The notes under the pieces were generated by a model. It saw only the letters and a program-made list of their open reading frames with translations. It ran no database searches and was not told the DNA's origin. Positions 34,584-44,010 of a stretch of 61,532 nucleotides of DNA are shown in pieces. Position numbers and translations under genes: made by a program. Position 1 is the stretch's first letter. The number at the start of each line of letters is the position of its first letter. Source of the DNA: Butyrivibrio sp. (lineage in GTDB: Bacteria > Bacillota > Clostridia > Lachnospirales > Lachnospiraceae); assembly GCA_016291375.1 (NCBI GenBank), contig JAEEXE010000014.1, positions 1-61,532 of the forward strand, written 5' to 3'.

Positions 34584-36755
34584 ATGGCAAAGTCAGATAA
34601 GAAAAACAAAATGTCTTTTGATTTTGAAAATCCAAAACTCTATATCAACAGAGAACTTAGCTGGATAAGCTTTAATGCCAGAGTTCTTTCAGAGGCGGAA
34701 GATACCACCAATCCGCTTTTTGAAAGGCTTAAGTTCCTTAGCATATCTGCAAGTAACCTTGACGAATTCTTTATGGTCAGAGTTGCTTCGCTTAAGGATA
34801 TGATTAATGCAGAATACAGTAAGCTTGATATTTCGGGCATGACTGCCAAGCAGCAGCTGGACGCTGTTTTAAGAGATCTTCACAGATTCGTGGAACAGCA
34901 GTACGGCATCTATAACGACATGCTGCTACCTCTTATGAGAAAAGAAAACCTGCATATATGCGATCCTGCTGATCTTTCCGGTAAGGATAAGGATTATCTG
35001 GACAGATATTTTGATGAGTTTGTTTTTCCTGTTCTTACGCCTATGGCGGTCGACTCATCAAGACCTTTCCCTCTTATCAGAAATAAGACCCTTAATATCG
35101 GATCTCTTCTTAAAAAGAAAGAGGGTAAGGACGATGTGGATTTTGCAACTGTGCAGGTTCCGGATGTTCTTCCAAGAGTTATAGAACTTCCTCAGATAAA
35201 AGAAGGGGACCTTGCGAGAAGAGTTGTTCTTCTGGAACAGCTTATTATGAGCTACGTTGATAAGCTTTATCTTAATTACGACGTCGTTACCAGCGCTCCT
35301 TACAGGGTTGAGAGAAACGCGGATCTGTCCATAGATGAAGACGAGGCAGAGGACCTTCTTAAGGAGATCGAAAAGCAGATCAAACGTCGTCAGTGGGGAC
35401 AGGCTATAAGACTTGAAGTAGATAAGAGCATAGACAAGAAACTCCTTAAGTTTATTTCAAGAGAGCTTCAGGTTGATGATAATGAGATATTCTCGGTAAA
35501 TGGTCCTTTGGATCTTACGTTTCTTATGAAGATCTATAAGTTTGATGGCTTTGATGCACTTAAGGAACACAGCTACAAAGAGCCGCAACCCGTTCCTGAA
35601 TTTGGTAAAGATGCAGATATTTTCGAGGTTATAAGTAAGGGCGATATACTTATGCATCATCCCTACGAGACCTTTGAAAATGTGGTCAAGTTCGTTGAAA
35701 ATGCAGCAGTTGATCCAAATGTACTTGCGATTAAGCAGACTCTTTACAGAGTAAGCGGTAATTCTCCTATTATCGCAGCGCTTGCCAAGGCCGCGGATAA
35801 CGGCAAACAGGTTACTGTTCTGGTTGAACTTAAAGCTCGATTTGATGAGGAAAATAACATCGTGTGGGCCAAGATGCTTGAGAAAGCCGGCTGCCACGTT
35901 ATATACGGTCTTGTGGGACTTAAGACTCACTGTAAGATCACACTTATAGTAAGGCGTGAAGAGGATGGAATTAAGAGATATGTCCATCTTGCTACTGGTA
36001 ATTACAATGACTCAACTGCCAAGCAGTATACTGACGTAGGACTTTTTACCTGTGCTCCGGCATACGGAGAAGATGCAACAGCAGTCTTTAACATGCTCTC
36101 AGGTTATTCGGAGCCCTTGTCCTGGAATAAGCTATCGCTTGCACCTTTGTGGCTCAAGGATAGGATAATAGATCTTATCAAAAGAGAAAAAGAGCACGCT
36201 CTTAGCGGTGAACCTGCAAGGATCATTGCCAAGATGAACTCTATATGTCACAAAGAAGTTATTGCAGAACTCTATAAGGCTAGCTGCGCAGGAGTTAAAA
36301 TCGATCTTATAGTAAGAGGTATCTGCTGTCTTAAAGCGGGGATTCCCGGAGTTTCTGAGAACATAACGGTCAGATCCATAGTTGGAAACTTCCTTGAACA
36401 TAGCAGGATCTTTTACTTTGAGAATGCAGGTAATCACGAGTTTTATGCAAGTAGTGCCGACTGGATGCCAAGAAACTTAGAGAGAAGAGTTGAGATAATG
36501 TTCCCTGTTGAGGATAATAAGCTTAGAGATAAGCTGTGGCACATACTCGACCTTGAGCTTAGAGATACGGAGAAAGCTCATGTCATGGATGAGAATGGCA
36601 TATATGTTAAACAGGCAGCTCTTTTATCTGAAGGTGATAAGAAAATCAATTCACAGAAGATATTTGCAGACGAAGCTTATGAGGCTTCAGGCAAGTTGAG
36701 TATCCAGAATTCAAGAGTTTTTATTCCGGAAATGAATCCGGATAACAGATTTTAA
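34584..36755 (+). CDS. ppk: Polyphosphate kinase 1
   Basis: This 723-residue enzyme reversibly polymerises the gamma phosphate of ATP into polyphosphate. It has ELSWISFNARVLSEA near the N-terminus, the core RYVHLATGNYND bearing the likely autophosphorylated histidine, and EHSRIFYFEN with the second conserved histidine. Length is standard. It starts 16 bases after ppx, so the two opposing activities are probably coexpressed. Confidence 0.96.
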   Translation: MAKSDKKNKMSFDFENPKLYINRELSWISFNARVLSEAEDTTNPLFERLKFLSISASNLDEFFMVRVASLKDMINAEYSKLDISGMTAKQQLDAVLRDLHRFVEQQYGIYNDMLLPLMRKENLHICDPADLSGKDKDYLDRYFDEFVFPVLTPMAVDSSRPFPLIRNKTLNIGSLLKKKEGKDDVDFATVQVPDVLPRVIELPQIKEGDLARRVVLLEQLIMSYVDKLYLNYDVVTSAPYRVERNADLSIDEDEAEDLLKEIEKQIKRRQWGQAIRLEVDKSIDKKLLKFISRELQVDDNEIFSVNGPLDLTFLMKIYKFDGFDALKEHSYKEPQPVPEFGKDADIFEVISKGDILMHHPYETFENVVKFVENAAVDPNVLAIKQTLYRVSGNSPIIAALAKAADNGKQVTVLVELKARFDEENNIVWAKMLEKAGCHVIYGLVGLKTHCKITLIVRREEDGIKRYVHLATGNYNDSTAKQYTDVGLFTCAPAYGEDATAVFNMLSGYSEPLSWNKLSLAPLWLKDRIIDLIKREKEHALSGEPARIIAKMNSICHKEVIAELYKASCAGVKIDLIVRGICCLKAGIPGVSENITVRSIVGNFLEHSRIFYFENAGNHEFYASSADWMPRNLERRVEIMFPVEDNKLRDKLWHILDLELRDTEKAHVMDENGIYVKQAALLSEGDKKINSQKIFADEAYEASGKLSIQNSRVFIPEMNPDNRF

Positions 36756-36789
36756 GATCAATACAAAGTTAGGAATAGGTACAAAAGAT

Positions 36790-37374
36790 ATGCGTTATAT
36801 ATTGGCCTCCGGGTCTCCAAGAAGAAAGGAGCTTCTTTCTAAGGTAATAAAAGAATATGAGGTAATTCCGGCGGTAGGGGATGAATCTACTGAAAGCACC
36901 ATGCCCAGTAGGATTGTTGAGGAGTTATCTTTCAAAAAAGCTTCAGAGATATTTCACAAAATTTTTAGTGAAAGTAGCGAAAACCCTGTTGTAATAGGCG
37001 CTGACACAGTCGTATCATATAATCATAGAGTACTTGGTAAGCCGCTAGATAGGGAAGATGCCAGACGTATGATCACTTCTCTTCAAGGCAATGCTCATTC
37101 GGTCTACACAGGGGTGACTGTTTTTTATGTAAAAGACGGAAAAGAAGATCACTTCACATTTCATGAAGAGACTCTTGTTTATGTGGCGGCGATGAGCGAC
37201 GAAGAAATAGATGATTATATTTCAACGGGAGAACCCGATGACAAGGCGGGAGCTTACGGCGTTCAAGGTAAGTTTGGCATATTCATAAACGGCATAAGAG
37301 GTGACTACTACAATGTAGTCGGTCTTCCTATTGCAAGGCTATACCGGGAAATGAAAAATAAAGGTTTGTTATAG
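36790..37374 (+). CDS. maf: Maf-family nucleotide pyrophosphatase
   Basis: This 194-residue protein has the signature LASGSPRRKELL at the N-terminus, GADTVVSYN and GKPLDREDA, and the C-terminal EPDDKAGAYGVQG. Maf proteins remove modified or non-canonical nucleoside triphosphates. It follows ppk by 34 bases and is probably in the same transcript. Confidence 0.94.
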   Translation: MRYILASGSPRRKELLSKVIKEYEVIPAVGDESTESTMPSRIVEELSFKKASEIFHKIFSESSENPVVIGADTVVSYNHRVLGKPLDREDARRMITSLQGNAHSVYTGVTVFYVKDGKEDHFTFHEETLVYVAAMSDEEIDDYISTGEPDDKAGAYGVQGKFGIFINGIRGDYYNVVGLPIARLYREMKNKGLL

Positions 37375-37389
37375 TTTTGGAGGTTGTGT

Positions 37390-37644
37390 ATGCACGAGTA
37401 TGATGATGCGGTATTGAAATGTTTTCTTGAGAATCAGGGACAGCTTTTTCCTGAAAATGTAGCAGAGAACATGGAAGAAGCTGAGGCTTTTCTGGAGGAT
37501 TCCATGGCGGTTGTCGTTGACGGCCCTGATGAAGTTATGGAATACTTTGAGGATACAGGCGTTGACATAGAAGACGGAAACGTGCTTGATGCAGATGAGG
37601 TTTTTGACATAGGAGATGGCAGATATCTCATTGTCGAAGGATGA
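37390..37644 (+). CDS. Small acidic conserved protein
   Basis: This 84-residue protein starts at ATG 37390 after TTTGGAGG. It is strongly acidic (MHEYDDAVLKCFLENQGQLF; VAENMEEAEAFLEDSMAVVV; final RYLIVEG). Related small proteins occur in Lachnospiraceae and are sometimes labelled glyoxalase, a label I do not find supported. It is one of a series of short-gap genes. Function is unknown. Confidence 0.75.
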   Translation: MHEYDDAVLKCFLENQGQLFPENVAENMEEAEAFLEDSMAVVVDGPDEVMEYFEDTGVDIEDGNVLDADEVFDIGDGRYLIVEG

Positions 37645-37662
37645 CGATCGGAGTTTAGCAAG

Positions 37663-38481
37663 ATGGATATATCCGCTAAAAAAATATTTTTCTTTGATCT
37701 GGATGGGACTTTGCTTACCACGGGTAAGCAGGTCTTGCCTAAGACCATGGAGGCCCTTAAGAAGTTCACCGATGCAGGCAATCATTTCTGCATCAATACA
37801 GGCAGGGCAATAGACAGCGCCAAAGCTGTCGCCGCTGACCTGGGACTTGATTTTAAGGGCTCTTTTTTGTGTGGAAGTGATGGAACTGAGATTTATGATG
37901 TGGATAGGGATGAGTTTATCTACAAAGTCGGAGTTCCTCTTAAATATGTATCTCTTATATTTGACCTGGCAAAAGAGTATGATGTTCACGTCCACGCTTA
38001 TACGCAGACCCATATCATATCCAAGCAGGATGGGGAGTGTATGAATTATTATCGAAGGGTTATCAAGACTCCGCTTATTGTTACTGATGATGTTTTTAAG
38101 GAGATAAAGGAACCGCCGTCCAAAATGTTGTCGGTGGAGCTCCATGATCATGATAAACAGGAGAGGTTCAGAAAAGCTCTTATGGAGGCAACAAAGGGCG
38201 AACTTACAACTCTTTATTCCAATCCCTTTTACCTTGAGATTTTCCCTGCAGAGGCAGGAAAGGGGAGCGTTGTAAAAAGGCTCTCTGAATATCTTAATAT
38301 TCCCATAGAAAATACATACGCGGCAGGAGATGAGGAGAATGATATCTCAATGCTGGAAGCTGCAGGCTGCGGCATTGCAATGATCAATGCTAAGGACAGT
38401 GTAAAACAGATTGCCGATATGGTTACTACCCTGGACAATGACCACGACGGACTTGCAGAGTTTATTCTTGGGGCGATATAA
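37663..38481 (+). CDS. Cof-type HAD hydrolase
   Basis: This 272-residue protein has the HAD motif I FFFDLDGTLL with the nucleophile Asp, motif II at INTGRAI, a C2-type cap in the middle, and motif IV AAGDEENDISMLEAAG. These Cof/YidA-type phosphatases act on sugar phosphates and cofactor phosphates; the substrate is not predictable. It follows the acidic protein by 18 bases. Confidence 0.93.
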   Translation: MDISAKKIFFFDLDGTLLTTGKQVLPKTMEALKKFTDAGNHFCINTGRAIDSAKAVAADLGLDFKGSFLCGSDGTEIYDVDRDEFIYKVGVPLKYVSLIFDLAKEYDVHVHAYTQTHIISKQDGECMNYYRRVIKTPLIVTDDVFKEIKEPPSKMLSVELHDHDKQERFRKALMEATKGELTTLYSNPFYLEIFPAEAGKGSVVKRLSEYLNIPIENTYAAGDEENDISMLEAAGCGIAMINAKDSVKQIADMVTTLDNDHDGLAEFILGAI

Positions 38482-38549
38482 ATATATTTATATTAAATGC
38501 TGCAGAATCTGCGGCTTTATAAAACGCTTTTTAGTAAGATGGAGGAAAT

Positions 38550-39407
38550 ATGCGGGGAATAGATCTACATACCCATTCTGATTGTTCGGACGGGACCTAC
38601 ACCGTCAAAGAACTGATTGATTATGCTCATGAAAAGGACCTTGCAGCGATTGCGCTTACTGACCATGACACGGTAAAGGGCCTTGATGAAGCTATTACTT
38701 ATGCGGAAGAGAAATATCCGGATATGGAAGTAATTCCCGGAGTTGAGGTTTCTACCGTTAATGAGGGCAAGGATTGCCATATAGTCGGACTTTACATTGA
38801 TCATCATGACGAGGTCTTTATAAAAAGGCTCGAGGAACTTCATGATATCAGGATTAAAAGAAATATTGAGATCTGCGACAGACTCCGTACCATAGCCGGT
38901 TTTTCTTTTACCTATGATGATGTTGTAAGGGAATATCCCGGAGCTGTTATTACAAGGGCTCACTTTGCAAGATATCTTCACGAAAAAGGGTTTGTTGGAA
39001 GCAGACAGGAGGCTTTTGACAGATTCATAGGAGATGGAAAGCCTTGTTTTGTACCGCCTCATAGGATAGGTCCCGAAACCGGAGTAAAATATATTCTTGA
39101 TGCAGGCGGAATTCCCATTCTTGCTCATCCTATTTTGTATCATCTTAGCGATGCTAAGCTAGATGCGCTTGTTTCCAGGCTAAAGGATGCGGGACTTATG
39201 GGAATTGAAGCTATATATTCAACCTATGAAGCAAGGGATGAGAGACAGATAAAAGAGCTGGCGGCCAAGTATGACCTTCTTATAAGCGGAGGTTCAGATT
39301 TTCATGGTAAAAATAAGCCCAAGATTGACCTTGGCTCCGGCTTTGGAAGACTGTTTATTCCTGAGGATGTGCTTACTGCTATTAAGGCTTCCAGGTTGAC
39401 AGATTGA
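38550..39407 (+). CDS. PHP-domain phosphoesterase (YciV/TrpH-like)
   Basis: This 285-residue protein has the PHP metal motifs DLHTHSDCSDGT, ALTDHDTVKG, PGVEVSTV and GGSDFHGKNKP. This matches the family of E. coli YciV, a 3',5'-nucleoside bisphosphate phosphatase. The family name TrpH is interesting because trpB2 follows, but I do not infer a tryptophan role. An AAGATGGAGG site precedes the ATG. Confidence 0.92.
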   Translation: MRGIDLHTHSDCSDGTYTVKELIDYAHEKDLAAIALTDHDTVKGLDEAITYAEEKYPDMEVIPGVEVSTVNEGKDCHIVGLYIDHHDEVFIKRLEELHDIRIKRNIEICDRLRTIAGFSFTYDDVVREYPGAVITRAHFARYLHEKGFVGSRQEAFDRFIGDGKPCFVPPHRIGPETGVKYILDAGGIPILAHPILYHLSDAKLDALVSRLKDAGLMGIEAIYSTYEARDERQIKELAAKYDLLISGGSDFHGKNKPKIDLGSGFGRLFIPEDVLTAIKASRLTD

Positions 39408-39459
39408 GCATTTTTGTGCTTTAATGAATTAAATTGCGAAAATCAGGGGGCATTATTTC

Positions 39460-40839
39460 ATGAGTGATAATAATAAGATACCTTATAAGATTTATTTGTC
39501 TGAGGATGAGATTCCCAAGCAGTGGTACAACGTAAGAGCAGATATGAAGAACAAGCCTGCTCCTCTTTTAAATCCTGCTACACTTAAGCCTATGGGCTTT
39601 GAGGACCTTCGTCCGGTATTTTGCGACGAGCTTATTAAGCAGGAGCTTGATGATACAACTCCTTATATAGACATTCCTCAGGAGGTACAGGATTTCTACA
39701 AGATGTACAGACCATCACCTCTTGTAAGAGCGTACTGTCTTGAGAAGGCACTTGGTACACCTGCCAAGATTTATTACAAATTTGAGGGCAATAACACAAG
39801 CGGAAGCCACAAGCTTAACTCCGCTATTGTTCAGGCATATTATGCCAAGAAGCAGGGCCTTAAGGGTGTGACCACTGAGACCGGTGCAGGTCAGTGGGGT
39901 ACAGCTCTTTCAATGGCTTCAGCATATCTTGGTATTGACTGCAAAGTATATATGGTTAAGGTTTCATATGAGCAGAAGCCTTTCAGAAGAGAGGTTATGC
40001 GTACATACGGTGCAAGCGTAACTCCTTCACCTTCAATGGATACTGAGATCGGACGTAAGATCAACGCTGAGCATCCCGGAACAACAGGTTCACTCGGATG
40101 TGCTATCTCAGAGGCTGTAGAAGTTGCAACCAAGACAGAGGGCTACAGATATGTTCTTGGTTCGGTTCTTAACCAGGTACTTCTTCATCAGACAGTTATC
40201 GGTCTTGAGGCTAAGGCTGCACTTGATAAGTACAACATCACACCTGATGTCATCATCGGATGTGCAGGTGGCGGATCCAACCTTGGCGGACTTATTTCTC
40301 CTTTCATGGGCGAGAAGCTTCGCGGAGAGAAGGATTATCGTATCGTTGCTGTTGAGCCTGCAAGTTGTCCAAGCTTTACCAGAGGTAAGTTTGCATACGA
40401 CTTCTGCGATACAGGTATGGTATGTCCTCTTGCTAAGATGTATACACTTGGAAGTAACTTCATTCCTTCTGCTAACCACGCCGGAGGACTTAGATATCAC
40501 GGCATGAGCCCGATCCTTTCACAGCTCTATCACGATGGTTATATGGAGGCTATTTCTGTTGAGCAGACATCTGTATTCGAAGCAGCTCAGCAGTTTGCAA
40601 GAGTTGAGGGTATTCTTCCCGCACCCGAATCAAGCCACGCTATCAGAGCAGCGATCGATGAAGCTCTTAAGTGCAAGGAGACGGGAGAGAAGAAGACAAT
40701 TCTCTTTGGTCTTACGGGAACAGGATATTTCGATATGGTTGCATATCAGAAATTCAACGACGGTGAGATGACAGATTACATTCCTTCAGATGAGGAGCTT
40801 GCAAAGAGCTTTGCTACACTTCCCAAAGTTGAAGGTTGA
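39460..40839 (+). CDS. TrpB2-type tryptophan synthase beta subunit
   Basis: This 459-residue PLP enzyme has the cofactor lysine in NTSGSHKLNSA, the glycine-rich phosphate loop CAGGGSNLGG, ETGAGQWGTALS and PAPESSHAI. The long N-terminal extension and overall length place it in the TrpB2 branch, which makes tryptophan from indole and serine and may work without TrpA. No trpA is nearby. It ends the plus-strand series and has a clear terminator. Confidence 0.93.
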   Translation: MSDNNKIPYKIYLSEDEIPKQWYNVRADMKNKPAPLLNPATLKPMGFEDLRPVFCDELIKQELDDTTPYIDIPQEVQDFYKMYRPSPLVRAYCLEKALGTPAKIYYKFEGNNTSGSHKLNSAIVQAYYAKKQGLKGVTTETGAGQWGTALSMASAYLGIDCKVYMVKVSYEQKPFRREVMRTYGASVTPSPSMDTEIGRKINAEHPGTTGSLGCAISEAVEVATKTEGYRYVLGSVLNQVLLHQTVIGLEAKAALDKYNITPDVIIGCAGGGSNLGGLISPFMGEKLRGEKDYRIVAVEPASCPSFTRGKFAYDFCDTGMVCPLAKMYTLGSNFIPSANHAGGLRYHGMSPILSQLYHDGYMEAISVEQTSVFEAAQQFARVEGILPAPESSHAIRAAIDEALKCKETGEKKTILFGLTGTGYFDMVAYQKFNDGEMTDYIPSDEELAKSFATLPKVEG

Positions 40840-40894
40840 TCCCGGAATGTGCTGAGAAAGTGTGTCTTGGCATGTACAATATAGAAAAATAAGT

Positions 40895-40940
40895 AAAGGT
40901 CATTGCCTGGTTTATTACCACGGACAATGACCTTTTTATA
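40895..40940 (+). terminator. Terminator of trpB2
   Basis: AAAGGTCATTG pairs with CAATGACCTTT around a loop that itself can pair, followed by TTATA. Confidence 0.85.
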
Positions 40941-40974
40941 TGCATGAAGTATAAATTAGTAACAGGATAAACTA

Positions 40975-41850
40975 CTAAATGTTTGCTACAATTCCTTTTC
41001 GATACTCGATCTGATATTGCTTGGGTGAGATACCAACTTGCTTGGTGAAGGTGCGAGAGAAGTTGGAATAATTCTTAAAGCCTGACTGGTAGCATGCTTC
41101 GTAGGCTGTGTTGCCATCTCTAAGGAGCTTGCAGGCAAGGGTGATTCTTTTGGCGATGACATACTGGGATATTGAAAGACCCGATATTTTTTTTACACAT
41201 CTGGAGATGTAGGTTCCGTTACTGTGAATCTCTTTTTCCAAGATATTAAGTGAGATATCGCCGGTGATATGTTCATCGATATACTGGAATGTTCTCTTTA
41301 CAATATCAGGCATTTTGTCCTGAGGAATCTGGGTATCATTTCTTTTGTATTTCTTATTGAGCTTGACTAATATGATCTTAAGATAAGCCATGGCAAGAAT
41401 GACGGATTCCGGAGAGGTGTTAAATAAATTCTCCTGAAGTTTGGTACTTAGCTGATCGATCTCTTCAAGCTCGCTCTCATCAAGGTGAAGCGTATGTATC
41501 ATCTTGTCATTATAGGGCTTGAAGCATTTGTTTAGATTAAAGTGCGGAGTAGAAGCGCCTTCGATAACATCTTCGGTAATGTTAATTACTATCCTGTCGT
41601 AAATGCCGGGAGTAGTAAGCTCGCCTCTGTGGAACACATACTTGGGGATAAGAACAACGTCTCCCCGCTCCATTTCCACGCCTGAATTATCCGTAAAAAA
41701 ATTAAGACAACCTTTTTTGAGAATAAGGATCTCGTGACAAGTGTGATTGTGCATATCACTTGTCCCATCAAGGGGATCTGTGATCGTCTTAACTTCACAT
41801 ACTATTTCTGAGCCAAGCGCATGATATAGTTTTCTTCCCTTTTCGCTCAT
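40975..41850 (-). CDS. AraC-family regulator, first copy
   Basis: This 291-residue regulator has an N-terminal cupin-like sensing domain (DMHNHTCHEILILKKGCLNF; RGDVVLIPKYVFHRGE) and a C-terminal double helix-turn-helix (SRCVKKISGLSISQYVIAKR; ACYQSGFKNYSNFSRTFTKQ; GISPKQYQIEYRKG). It is transcribed away from the sugar ABC operon and probably controls it in response to a sugar. A close paralogue lies on the other side of that operon (45801-46676). Confidence 0.93.
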   Translation of the reverse strand: MSEKGRKLYHALGSEIVCEVKTITDPLDGTSDMHNHTCHEILILKKGCLNFFTDNSGVEMERGDVVLIPKYVFHRGELTTPGIYDRIVINITEDVIEGASTPHFNLNKCFKPYNDKMIHTLHLDESELEEIDQLSTKLQENLFNTSPESVILAMAYLKIILVKLNKKYKRNDTQIPQDKMPDIVKRTFQYIDEHITGDISLNILEKEIHSNGTYISRCVKKISGLSISQYVIAKRITLACKLLRDGNTAYEACYQSGFKNYSNFSRTFTKQVGISPKQYQIEYRKGIVANI

Positions 41851-41883
41851 AATTATTTCCCTAAAAAATAATATTTTGAAAGT

Positions 41884-41912
41884 ATTATATCGTGATTAAG
41901 TTTATATCACAA
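41884..41912 (-). promoter_or_regulatory. Promoter of the first AraC gene
   Basis: On the minus strand TTGTGA (41912-41907), 17 bases, then TATAAT (41889-41884). Confidence 0.65.
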
Positions 41913-42113
41913 TTTTTTAATTTGCGCAATCTGATGTGAGCATTGTACATATTTATATATCTTTTTTAATGCAATGTGCATAAAAGCTGAAAAATCGATA
42001 TTTATAATATTAAAATGAGGTAAGATTTTGCAATATTTTAATCGTATCAGTAAAGGTGAAATATATACTTAAGTGATAAAGTGAGCTTAGAAAATATGTG
42101 AAGGAGAAGGAAA
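41913..42113 (+). promoter_or_regulatory. Divergent control region of the sugar ABC operon
   Basis: TATAAT at 42003-42008 is a -10 candidate with no good -35, as expected for an AraC-activated promoter. Similar half-sites TTGTACATA (41944) and ATGTGCATA (41975) are about 31 bases apart upstream and could bind the regulator. An AAGGAGAAGG site leads to the GTG start. Confidence 0.4.
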
Positions 42114-43064
42114 GTGGCTAAGGATAATAAAGGCTATAAGGCACCTAAAGTTAAATTTGATAAAGTCTACTTGAAAAGATATTATCAGCTGTACATTCTT
42201 TTGGCTTTACCATTAATCTATCTGTTGATATTTAAGTATGTTCCTATGTGGTACATACTGATAGCATTCAAAAAATACAGTATTGTACTTCCTGTACATA
42301 AGATGGCCTGGGCTAAGCACCACGGTATGGAGTTTTTTATCAAGGCATTTAAGTCTAAAGACTTCATTGTAGCACTGAAAAATACTATTGTGCTTAACTT
42401 AAAGGATCTCATCGTAGGTTTCCCTGTTCCGATTATTTTTGCTCTCATCTTAAACGAGATCAGAATAAAGAAATTTAAAAAAGTGGTTCAGACCATCACT
42501 TACATGCCACATTTTCTTTCTTGGGTTGTTATTTACGGTATCGCTTTGCAGCTCTTTGCACCATCAACCGGACTTGTAAATCTCCTGGTAGAAAGACTTG
42601 GAGGAACATCCATTAACTTCCTCGGTGAACCCGGTAACTGGGTTAGAACTTATATAGGTCTTGGAATCTGGCAGAGTTTTGGATGGAATTCAATTATCTA
42701 TCTTGCAGCAATCGCCGGAATATCACCCGATCTTTATGAAGCAGCGAGTGTAGACGGTGCTTCAAGATTTCAGAAGATGTGGCATATAACACTTCCGGGA
42801 ATCAGATCTACAATAATAGTGCTTCTTATCATGGCACTTGGTAATATTATCGGTTCAGGATTTGACAGACCGTTTGCTATGGCAAATCCTACTGTTCTTG
42901 ATAAAGCTGAAGTTATCGCTACTTACGTATACAAGGCAGGTATTAAAGGTTCACAGTTTTCTCTTACCGCCGCGGTTGGTCTATTCCAATCTGTAGTAAA
43001 TGTATTCTTCCTGCTTGGAGCCAACTGGCTATCCAGGAAGTTTGGCGAACGCGGAATATGGTAG
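42114..43064 (+). CDS. Sugar ABC transporter permease, LplB-like
   Basis: This 316-residue membrane protein starts at GTG 42114 after AAGGAGAAGG. It has about six hydrophobic segments and the MalF/LplB-type EAA loop (YEAASVDGASRFQKMWHITLPGI). The N-terminal YYQLYILLALPLIYLLIFKY is typical of LplB permeases for complex sugars. It forms the channel with the next gene, 14 bases downstream. No ATPase gene is in the operon, so a shared MsmK-type ATPase is likely. Confidence 0.93.
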   Translation: MAKDNKGYKAPKVKFDKVYLKRYYQLYILLALPLIYLLIFKYVPMWYILIAFKKYSIVLPVHKMAWAKHHGMEFFIKAFKSKDFIVALKNTIVLNLKDLIVGFPVPIIFALILNEIRIKKFKKVVQTITYMPHFLSWVVIYGIALQLFAPSTGLVNLLVERLGGTSINFLGEPGNWVRTYIGLGIWQSFGWNSIIYLAAIAGISPDLYEAASVDGASRFQKMWHITLPGIRSTIIVLLIMALGNIIGSGFDRPFAMANPTVLDKAEVIATYVYKAGIKGSQFSLTAAVGLFQSVVNVFFLLGANWLSRKFGERGIW

Positions 43065-43078
43065 GAGGTAGATGAAAA

Positions 43079-43963
43079 ATGGAAGAAAACAGGACAGTTC
43101 ATTCCACCGGAAGTAAGATCGGGGATGCGGTATTTATTATCATCTGCGTGATAATATCCCTAATGTGTATTATCCCCATGATTAACCTTTTGGCTAAATC
43201 GCTTTCCGGTACGGATTATCTGATAAGAAGACAGGTTTATTTATTACCTAAGGGATTTAATGTTAATGCATATGCCCATGTTCTTAAGGATGCAAAGTAT
43301 ATAAGAGCTTTTGTGTGGACAGCATTTCTTACTGTAGGATGCACCATCCTATCTCTTACAATGACGATGCTGTGCGCATATCCATTGATATATGAAGGAC
43401 TCAAGGGTAGAAAGATAATAAATATTTTTGTTACCATCACAATGTTTTTCAACGCGGGTATTATTCCCAACTATCTTTTACTCTTTAGGATAGGAATGAT
43501 TGATACGCCCTGGGCATTGGTGGTTCCAAGCTGTATGAGTGTATATAACGTCATCATTATGAGAAGTTTCTTTTACGGAATTCCTGAATCACTTAGGGAA
43601 TCAGCAATGATCGACGGAGCAAGTCTTATAAGGATACTGATAAGTATCTATGTACCGCTGTCTAAGCCGGTTATGGCAACACTTGCTTTGTTCTATGCGG
43701 TTGGAAGATGGAACGGATATTCAGATGCACTTATGTATATAAAGAACAAGGATCTTTATCCTTTGCAGCTTCTTTTGTATAACATCTTAAAGAATATCAA
43801 TGCTGTTGAAGTTGCTACTCAGGAGGGATTCAGTACTCCGGGACTTAATGAGGCTATCAAATGTGCCATCGTTATGTTCTCAACAGTGCCGATTATCTGT
43901 ATTTATCCTTTCCTCCAAAAGTACTTTATTTCAGGAGTTACTCTTGGAGCAGTTAAGGAGTGA
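43079..43963 (+). CDS. Sugar ABC transporter permease, LplC-like
   Basis: This 294-residue partner permease has about six hydrophobic segments and the EAA loop (LRESAMIDGASLIRILISIYVPLSKP). GGAGG 12 bases upstream supports ATG 43079. It pairs with the LplB-like protein and precedes the binding protein gene. Confidence 0.93.
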   Translation: MEENRTVHSTGSKIGDAVFIIICVIISLMCIIPMINLLAKSLSGTDYLIRRQVYLLPKGFNVNAYAHVLKDAKYIRAFVWTAFLTVGCTILSLTMTMLCAYPLIYEGLKGRKIINIFVTITMFFNAGIIPNYLLLFRIGMIDTPWALVVPSCMSVYNVIIMRSFFYGIPESLRESAMIDGASLIRILISIYVPLSKPVMATLALFYAVGRWNGYSDALMYIKNKDLYPLQLLLYNILKNINAVEVATQEGFSTPGLNEAIKCAIVMFSTVPIICIYPFLQKYFISGVTLGAVKE

Positions 43964-44010
43964 GAAGGGTTTTTATTAAAAATTATATAAATAAAAATGG
44001 GAGGTATAAG

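Noticed and set aside
37369..38151. 260-residue antisense frame opposite the acidic and HAD genes
   Set aside because: The plus strand carries clear HAD motifs; the antisense product has no motif and no start signal.
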